NCBI RefSeq assembly: GCF_040049275.1 | Contig: NZ_JBDZDT010000003.1 | Coordinates: 434,001-498,000 of the forward strand | DNA from: Aquabacter sp040049275 | GTDB taxonomy: Bacteria; Pseudomonadota; Alphaproteobacteria; Rhizobiales; Xanthobacteraceae | Direction of reading: 5' to 3' | DNA length: 64,000 nucleotides | Shown: one piece after another, positions 59,054 to 64,000 of the stretch | Position numbering within the stretch: position 1 is the stretch's first letter | Layout of the letters: every line of letters begins with the position of its first letter | Position numbers and translations under genes: made by a program | The notes under the pieces: generated by a model | Seen by the model: only the letters and a program-made list of their open reading frames with translations | Told to the model about the DNA's origin: nothing | Database searches by the model: none

Positions 59054-60095
59054 GGCCGAGCACCTCCGCCGAGAGGCTGAGCTTCTCCACAGCGTTCACC
59101 ACCGCCGCCACGGTGACCGCATCGTTCGGTATACCGATCACGATCACGCCGAACGGCTGGCCGGCAATGTCATCCACCTGGGCCTGGATGATGTTCACGT
59201 CGACACCCAGGAGGCGCGAAATGCGGGAGAGCACGGGGTCGGTGGCGTGGTCGCCGGTGAAGACGATGCGCACCAGCGCCTGCCCGCCGGGTGTCGGCTC
59301 CGCCTTCAGGCGCGCGGCGATATAAGGGGGCAGCGCAGAGCCGGCCACGGCCGAGATGAAGGATTTCGTCGTTGGGTGGCGCGGCCGGGCGAACAGCTCG
59401 AAGGTGGTCCCCTCCTCCACGATGCGCCCGCCATCCAGCACCGCCACGCGGTCCGCCACCGCCTTGATCACGGCCATCTCATGGGTGATCAGCAGCACGG
59501 TGAGGTTTAGCTCCGCATTCACCCGGCGCAGCAGCGCGAGGATCTGGTTGGTGGTCTCGGGGTCGAGGGCGGAGGTGGCCTCGTCGGAGAGCAGAACGCG
59601 GGGGCGGGTCGCCAGAGCGCGGGCGATGCCAACACGCTGCTTCTGGCCGCCGGAAAGCTCGGCAGGGTAGCGGTCGCGCTTGTCGGCGAGGCCCACGAGA
59701 TCCAGCAGCGGCTCTACCCGCGCCTTGATTTCCCGGCGCGGCACGCCGGCGATCTCCAGCGGCAGGGCCACGTTCTCGAACGCGGTGCGGCGGGCCAGCA
59801 GATTGAAATGCTGGAAGATCATGCCGATGGAGCGGCGCGCTTCGCGCAGGCCGGCTTCGGAAAGCGCCGTGATGTCCGTGCCGTCTACGGTGATCCGCCC
59901 GGAGGTCGGCCGCTCCAGCCCGTTGACGAGGCGGATCAAGGTGGACTTGCCCGCGCCGGAGCGGCCGATGACGCCGAGAATGGCGCCTTCGGGCACGGCA
60001 AGGTCCACGTCCGCCAGGGCGGTCACCTCAGGCGTGCCGCGCCGCGCGGGGAAGCTCTTGCCCACATGCGCGAAACTGATGATGGGGTCGGTCAC
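59046..60095 (-). CDS. metN: Methionine ABC transporter ATP-binding protein MetN
   Basis: 349 residues from the GTG at 60095, with GAGGAG six nt upstream; the ATG at 60164 would add 23 residues with no proper ribosome spacing. Walker A GRSGAGKST, signature LSGGQKQRVGIARALA, Walker B LLSDEATSALDPET. The C-terminal NIL domain (about 260-349), which binds methionine for feedback inhibition, is present. First gene of metNIQ. No SAM riboswitch recognised upstream. Confidence 0.94.
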   Translation of the reverse strand: MTDPIISFAHVGKSFPARRGTPEVTALADVDLAVPEGAILGVIGRSGAGKSTLIRLVNGLERPTSGRITVDGTDITALSEAGLREARRSIGMIFQHFNLLARRTAFENVALPLEIAGVPRREIKARVEPLLDLVGLADKRDRYPAELSGGQKQRVGIARALATRPRVLLSDEATSALDPETTNQILALLRRVNAELNLTVLLITHEMAVIKAVADRVAVLDGGRIVEEGTTFELFARPRHPTTKSFISAVAGSALPPYIAARLKAEPTPGGQALVRIVFTGDHATDPVLSRISRLLGVDVNIIQAQVDDIAGQPFGVIVIGIPNDAVTVAAVVNAVEKLSLSAEVLGHV

Positions 60096-60499
60096 GGAAA
60101 CTCCTCTGCCGGCGCCGAGAGGCGTCGCGGGCGCGAGGATATTGAATGGAGCGTTCACGTTCATCTCCGGCTTTCGTCGAGGACACGCGTTCGCTCAGGC
60201 GAACTCATGATGCGTGTCTGGCAGCCGATGGGGACGGGCAAGGCAAAAGGCGCGGCGTCAGGAGGCCGCAGTCACATTCGCATACACAAGCAGCACATCA
60301 TGGCCGCACCCGTGGTTCCGAGAGTTCCGTTGGGCGATATGTTGTTCGTTTTGACGAACGTGTCAAGGCGCTTTGCGCAGCGCACCCATGCGCGAAGGAC
60401 AGGCCGCATTGTCAAAGCTGGCGGCAATCCTAATATGCGGATCGATCATCCCGTCGCGTCATGCGACCTTCCTGCCGCCGTGCGGCACGTTTTGAGATC
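60096..60499. promoter_or_regulatory. Divergent control region, metN / ArsR gene
   Basis: 404 bp without a credible gene. Two overlapping palindromes stand out: GTTCGT-TTTG-ACGAAC (60344-60359) and TTGAC-GAACGT-GTCAA (60351-60366). They lie about 140 bp before the ArsR start and 250 bp from metN. Either could be an operator of the ArsR protein. No repeat of family P or Q is present. Confidence 0.55.
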
Positions 60500-60793
60500 A
60501 TGGCAGAGCCCAAGAAAATCACGCTCACAGACCGGCAGTTCGCACTGATCGCCCGCGCCCTGGCCGAGCCCCGGCGCTATCAGATGCTGAAGGAGATCGG
60601 CAGCACGTGCGAGCATATGCCGTGCAGCGCGCTCTCTTCCATGCACGAGGTGAGCGCCGCGACCATCTCCCATCATGTGAAGGAGCTGGAGAGCGCCGGC
60701 CTCATCGAGATCGTCCGCGAGGGCAAGTTCGCCAATCTCGTCCTCCAGCGCGACGTGCTGAACGCCTATCTGGAACGCCTCTCGCAGATTTAG
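60500..60793 (+). CDS. ArsR-family transcriptional regulator
   Basis: 97 residues from the ATG at 60500; the frame open to 60461 adds a run without family sequence. Winged helix: ARALAEPRRYQMLKEIGST, the recognition helices in SSMHEVSAATISHHVKELESAGLI, the wing VREGKFANLVL. Cys residues flank EHMP (CEHMPC) just before the recognition helix, close to where metal-sensing ArsR proteins carry site alpha-3N cysteines, though the spacing differs from ELCVCDL. It precedes an SDR gene by 110 nt and may control it. Confidence 0.88.
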   Translation: MAEPKKITLTDRQFALIARALAEPRRYQMLKEIGSTCEHMPCSALSSMHEVSAATISHHVKELESAGLIEIVREGKFANLVLQRDVLNAYLERLSQI

Positions 60794-60903
60794 GGTATGG
60801 AAAATCTCCGGCCCTGCTGCCCTTGTAATAGTTAGATGATTATATAAATGTCTCACCGACTCAGTTCGACGACCATCGAATTGTTGACGGTAGGAGATGT
60901 GAC

Positions 60904-61653
60904 ATGAGCAAGCTGGCCGGGAGGGTCGCCGTGGTGACCGGAGCTTCCAAGGGCATTGGCGCCGGGATCGCGAAAAGCCTCGCCGCCGAGGGCGCGGCGG
61001 TGGTGGTGAACTACGCCTCCAGCAAGGAGGGCGCTGAGCGCGTTGTCGCCGAGATCAAGCAGGCCGGCGGCAAGGCCGTCGCCGTGCAGGGCGATGTGGC
61101 GAAGGCCGCCGACGTGAAGCGCCTGTTCGCCGAGACGAAGGCCGCCTTCGGCGCCGCCCACATCCTGGTGAACAATGCGGGCGTCTACGCCTTCGCGCCG
61201 CTGGAGGAACTGAAGGAGGAGGAGTTCCACCGCCAGTTCAACACCAATGTGCTCGGGCTTCTCCTGACGACGAAGGAAGCCGTCGCGCAGTTCGGGCCCG
61301 AAGGCGGGAGCGTGATCAATATCGGCTCCGCGGCCACCAGCGTGCGCCTGCCGACCACCTCGGTCTACACCGCCACCAAGGCCGCGGTGGCCTCCATCAC
61401 CCATGTGCTGGCGAGCGAGCTGGGGCCGAAGAAGATCCGGGTCAACGCCATCAGCCCCGGCGGCGTGGAGACCGAGGGTACCCAGGCCATGGGCGTGATC
61501 GGCAGCGATTTCGAGGCTGAATTGATCGCCAAGACCCCGCTCGGACGCCGCGGCCAGCCGGGCGATATCGCCTCCGTCGCGGTATTCCTGGCGTCTGCGG
61601 ATTCCGCCTGGATGACGGGCGAAGTCCTCTTCGCCTCCGGCGGCCTGCGGTAA
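60904..61653 (+). CDS. SDR-family oxidoreductase (3-oxoacyl-ACP reductase / glucose dehydrogenase-like)
   Basis: 249-residue classical SDR: TGASKGIGAGIA, NNAGVYAF, the Ser in NIGSAATS, YTATK with Tyr and Lys, and PGGVETEG. AGGAG precedes the ATG at 60904. An AT-rich block at 60823-60850 (rare in this DNA) is the likely promoter. Substrate unknown; such genes are often annotated FabG or glucose-1-dehydrogenase without proof. Next to an ArsR regulator on the same strand. Confidence 0.88.
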   Translation: MSKLAGRVAVVTGASKGIGAGIAKSLAAEGAAVVVNYASSKEGAERVVAEIKQAGGKAVAVQGDVAKAADVKRLFAETKAAFGAAHILVNNAGVYAFAPLEELKEEEFHRQFNTNVLGLLLTTKEAVAQFGPEGGSVINIGSAATSVRLPTTSVYTATKAAVASITHVLASELGPKKIRVNAISPGGVETEGTQAMGVIGSDFEAELIAKTPLGRRGQPGDIASVAVFLASADSAWMTGEVLFASGGLR

Positions 61654-61696
61654 GGGACGTCACCTTGCTGGGCGGCGCAGAGACCGCCCGACACAA

Positions 61697-61778
61697 CCGT
61701 CATCCCCGGACTTGATCCGGGGATCTCCAAGACGCTTGGCGCAACGGCGGGAGATGCCCGGGTCAAGCCCGGGCATGG
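61697..61778. repeat. Family P composite repeat between convergent genes
   Basis: Core one CCGTCATCCCCGGA-CTTGA-TCCGGGGATC in pieces; core two GATGCCCGGG-TCAAG-CCCGGGCATGG. The right outer end is worn (ATGGCAG instead of ATGACGG). Between the SDR gene and the convergent RND gene. Confidence 0.8.
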
Positions 61779-61793
61779 CAGTCGTTCTAAGGA

Positions 61794-64000
61794 TCACTCC
61801 GCCGCGTGCGGGAATCCCGGCGGGGTGTGCGGGTGCTTGTCCTCCGGCGCCGCACCCTCTTCGTCCGCCTCGTCCTTCTTCCCCACGAAGCGGCCGAACA
61901 GGCGGCTCAGCAGATGGTCCAGATCGTCCATCACGGTGAATACCGCGGGCACGAACACCAGCGACAGGACGGTGGAGGCGATCAGGCCGCCGATGACCGC
62001 GATGGCCATGGGCGCGCGGAACGAGCCGCCCTCCCCCAAGGCCAGCGCCGAGGGCACCATGCCCGCCGCCATGGCGATGGTGGTCATGACGATGGGCTGG
62101 GCGCGCTTGCGGCCGGCCTCCATCAGCGCCGTGAAGCGGTCATGCCCCGAAGCCATGGATTCCACCGCGAAGTCCACCAGCAGGATGGCGTTCTTCGTCA
62201 CGATGCCCATGAGCATCAGGAAGCCGATGACCACCGGCAGCGACACCGAATTCCCCGTCAGCAGCAGCGCGATGAAGGCGCCGCCAATGGACAAAGGCAG
62301 CGAGATGAGGATGGTGATGGGCTGAAGCACGTCGTGGAACAGCAGGATCAGCACCGCCAGCACCAGCATCACGCCCGCGCCGATGGCCATGGCGAAGCCG
62401 GTGAAGACCTCCTCCATGATCTCGGCATCCCCCGATTCCTTCAGCGTCACGCCCGCAGGCAGGTTGCGCGCCGCGGGAAGCGCCTTCACCGCTTCGAGCG
62501 CAGTGCCGAGCGGCGCGGCGCCGACGAGGTCCGCTTCCACGGCGATGCGCCGGGCGCGGTCGTAGCGATCGAGCGCCGTCGGCCCCTTGCCGAACTCGAT
62601 GTCCGCAACGGAGGAAAGCGGCACCGAGACGCCGGGGGTGGAGGTGGGCACCTTGATGGCGTCGAAGGTGGAGAGCTGGCCGCGCGCCTTCTCGTCCATC
62701 TGCACGCGGATATCGATCTGCCGGTCCTTGGCGGAGAATTTGGCGAGGTTGGCCGCCACGTCGCCGATGGTGGCGATGCGCACCGTCTCGGCGATGGTGT
62801 TCACCGAGACGCCCAGTTCCGCCGCCTGATCCAGCTTCGGCACGATGCGGATCTCCGGCCGGTCGAGGGCTGCGGAGGAGACCACGTTGGAGAGGATGTG
62901 GACGTTGTCGCGCACCTCCTTCTCCAGAGCGAGGGCCGCCTTTTCCACCGCCTCGCCATCATTGCCCGAGAGGATCACGGAGAAGCCGCGCTGCGGGTTC
63001 TGCCCGTTGGGGCTCCAGGTGAAACGCATGTCCGGCATGGCCGCGAGCGTCGCATAGAGCCGGCTCTCGAAGCTCTTCTGGTCGATGGTCCGCTCGGCGC
63101 GCGGCTTCAGGTTCACCACGATCTGCGCCTTGCGCACCTCGCCCGCCATGAGGGCGAGGCCGCCCTGCCCGCCGGCCCCGGCGGTGGCGTAGACGCCCGC
63201 CACCTCAGGCTGTTCCAGCATAAGCGTGGTGATGCGGTCGGCCACACTCTGGGTCTCGCGGAGCGTGGTGCCCGGCGGCAATTCCACGGTGAGCATGGAG
63301 CGGGAGATGTCATTGGCCGGCAGGAAGCCGGAGGGCAGCAGGGTAGAGAGGAAGATGGTGCCTGCGAACACCCCGAACCCCATCAGGATGGTGATGAAGC
63401 GGTGGCGCACCGACCAGCCCAGCAGCTTCACATAGCGGCGCATGATGAAGCCGTCGCCATGCTCGCGGTGGCCGGTGTCCCGCATGAAATAGGCCGCGAG
63501 CAGCGGCGTGATGAGGCGGGCGACCGCCAGCGAGAACAGCACGGCGATGGCCACCGTGATGCCGAACTGCTTGAAATACTGACCTGCAATGCCGCCCATG
63601 AAGGAGACCGGCACGAACACGGCGGCGATGGTGAGGGTGGTGGCCACCACGGCGAGGCCGATCTCGTCCGCCGCTTCGATGGCCGCGCGATAGGGGGATT
63701 TCCCCTGCCGCATGTGGCGCACGATGTTCTCGATCTCCACGATCGCATCGTCCACCAGGATGCCGGTGACCAGCGTGATGGCGAGCAGGCTCACCGCGTT
63801 CAGCGAGAAGCCCAAAAGGTCCATGACCCAGAAGGTGGGCAGGATGGACAAGGGGATGGCGAGGGTGGTGATCAGGGTTGCGCGCCAGTCCCGCAGGAAC
63901 AGGAACACCACCAGCACCGCCAGGAGCGCGCCCTCGATGAGGGTGTGCATGGCGGATTCATAGTCGGACTTGGTGTAGCGCACCGTCGTGTCGATCATGG
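61794..64000 (-). CDS. RND-family efflux transporter (5' truncated)
   Basis: C-terminal 735 or so residues of a large inner-membrane proton-driven pump (HAE1/AcrB type, usually about 1040). The frame continues past the right edge, so the start is outside; the ATG at 63998 is internal. Visible: segments TM2-TM12, the LVDDAIVEIENIVRHM motif with the proton-relay aspartates, the large periplasmic loop (about 270-530), and the second half of the pump starting VLAVLILLFHDVLQP. The tail is acidic and His-rich (EDKHPHTPPG). The membrane-fusion and outer-membrane partner genes are not in the window, so the substrate is unknown. Confidence 0.93.
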   Translation of the reverse strand, partial: MIDTTVRYTKSDYESAMHTLIEGALLAVLVVFLFLRDWRATLITTLAIPLSILPTFWVMDLLGFSLNAVSLLAITLVTGILVDDAIVEIENIVRHMRQGKSPYRAAIEAADEIGLAVVATTLTIAAVFVPVSFMGGIAGQYFKQFGITVAIAVLFSLAVARLITPLLAAYFMRDTGHREHGDGFIMRRYVKLLGWSVRHRFITILMGFGVFAGTIFLSTLLPSGFLPANDISRSMLTVELPPGTTLRETQSVADRITTLMLEQPEVAGVYATAGAGGQGGLALMAGEVRKAQIVVNLKPRAERTIDQKSFESRLYATLAAMPDMRFTWSPNGQNPQRGFSVILSGNDGEAVEKAALALEKEVRDNVHILSNVVSSAALDRPEIRIVPKLDQAAELGVSVNTIAETVRIATIGDVAANLAKFSAKDRQIDIRVQMDEKARGQLSTFDAIKVPTSTPGVSVPLSSVADIEFGKGPTALDRYDRARRIAVEADLVGAAPLGTALEAVKALPAARNLPAGVTLKESGDAEIMEEVFTGFAMAIGAGVMLVLAVLILLFHDVLQPITILISLPLSIGGAFIALLLTGNSVSLPVVIGFLMLMGIVTKNAILLVDFAVESMASGHDRFTALMEAGRKRAQPIVMTTIAMAAGMVPSALALGEGGSFRAPMAIAVIGGLIASTVLSLVFVPAVFTVMDDLDHLLSRLFGRFVGKKDEADEEGAAPEDKHPHTPPGFPHAAE

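Noticed and set aside
60096..60499. SAM riboswitch upstream of metN
   Set aside because: I looked for SAM-II type pairing and conserved bases and could not recognise them; the palindromes there look like protein operators.

Overview
The window is a high-GC chromosomal segment from an alphaproteobacterium. The gene content fits Hyphomicrobiales, and I would guess Xanthobacteraceae: cobST-type aerobic cobaltochelatase, a dapF-mtaB-ftsY run, a PutA with no ribbon-helix-helix domain, a DctA-like symporter, a TRAP cluster, and many intergenic GTCATGCCCGGG-type palindromes. The family-level assignment is inference from gene order and repeats, not from a phylogenetic marker. I saw no rRNA, tRNA, CRISPR array, prophage or insertion sequence. 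Gene density is about one gene per 1.2 kb. Two CDS are cut by the window ends: cobS on the left and an RND pump on the right.

Layout. 0-3.7 kb: cobS (partial), cobT and a secreted phytase-like esterase. 3.9-9.7 kb: a cyanate module. cynABD (uptake) and cynS (cyanase) run leftward, and a divergent sigma-54 activator, cynF, runs rightward. A clear -24/-12 promoter with GG-N10-GC spacing lies upstream of cynA. 9.9-12.3 kb: a compact rightward cassette of two VOC proteins, a cytoplasmic six-Asp-box beta-propeller and a MoaD/ThiS-like protein ending in Gly-Gly. 12.3-16.3 kb: an exported (Tat-type) beta carbonic anhydrase, a tandem winged-helix regulator, an AraC regulator divergent from a DsrE protein, and a decayed second carbonic anhydrase. 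16.4-27.3 kb: central metabolism, with putA, a phosphohexomutase, a prolyl-tRNA deacylase, malic enzyme, a FUSC membrane protein and poxB. 27.5-38.2 kb: envelope functions, with an AsmA-like protein, a dicarboxylate symporter and tamA-tamB. 38.2-42.9 kb: a flavin-type protein, a FOXRED1-like oxidoreductase, a CocE-type hydrolase and an orphan Bug binding protein. 43.0-48.9 kb: a leftward catabolic operon (SDR, Ldh-family oxidoreductase, TRAP dctPQM) with a divergent, double-headed GntR regulator. 49.1-54.5 kb: a membrane protein, a zinc alcohol dehydrogenase, ftsY, mtaB and dapF. 54.6-57.4 kb: a secreted GyrI-like protein, an RNA ligase-like phosphodiesterase, a trans-aconitate-methyltransferase-like protein and a small orphan. 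57.4-64 kb: metNIQ methionine importer, an ArsR regulator with an SDR, and the partial RND pump.

Two families of inverted-repeat elements occupy many of the intergenic gaps. Family P has CCGTCAT/ATGACGG ends and GC-rich palindromic cores; seven copies were seen. Family Q has CCCTCTCCCGC arms around a roughly 70-nt middle; four full copies and several single arms were seen. Most sit between convergent genes, as terminators would. One Q copy lies inside the metNIQ operon, and another supplies the ribosome binding site of cynF.

The most interesting items are the VOC-VOC-propeller-ubiquitin-like cassette, the sigma-54 control of cyanate use, the carbonic anhydrase pseudogene with its zinc ligand replaced, and two regulators that each carry two winged-helix domains.
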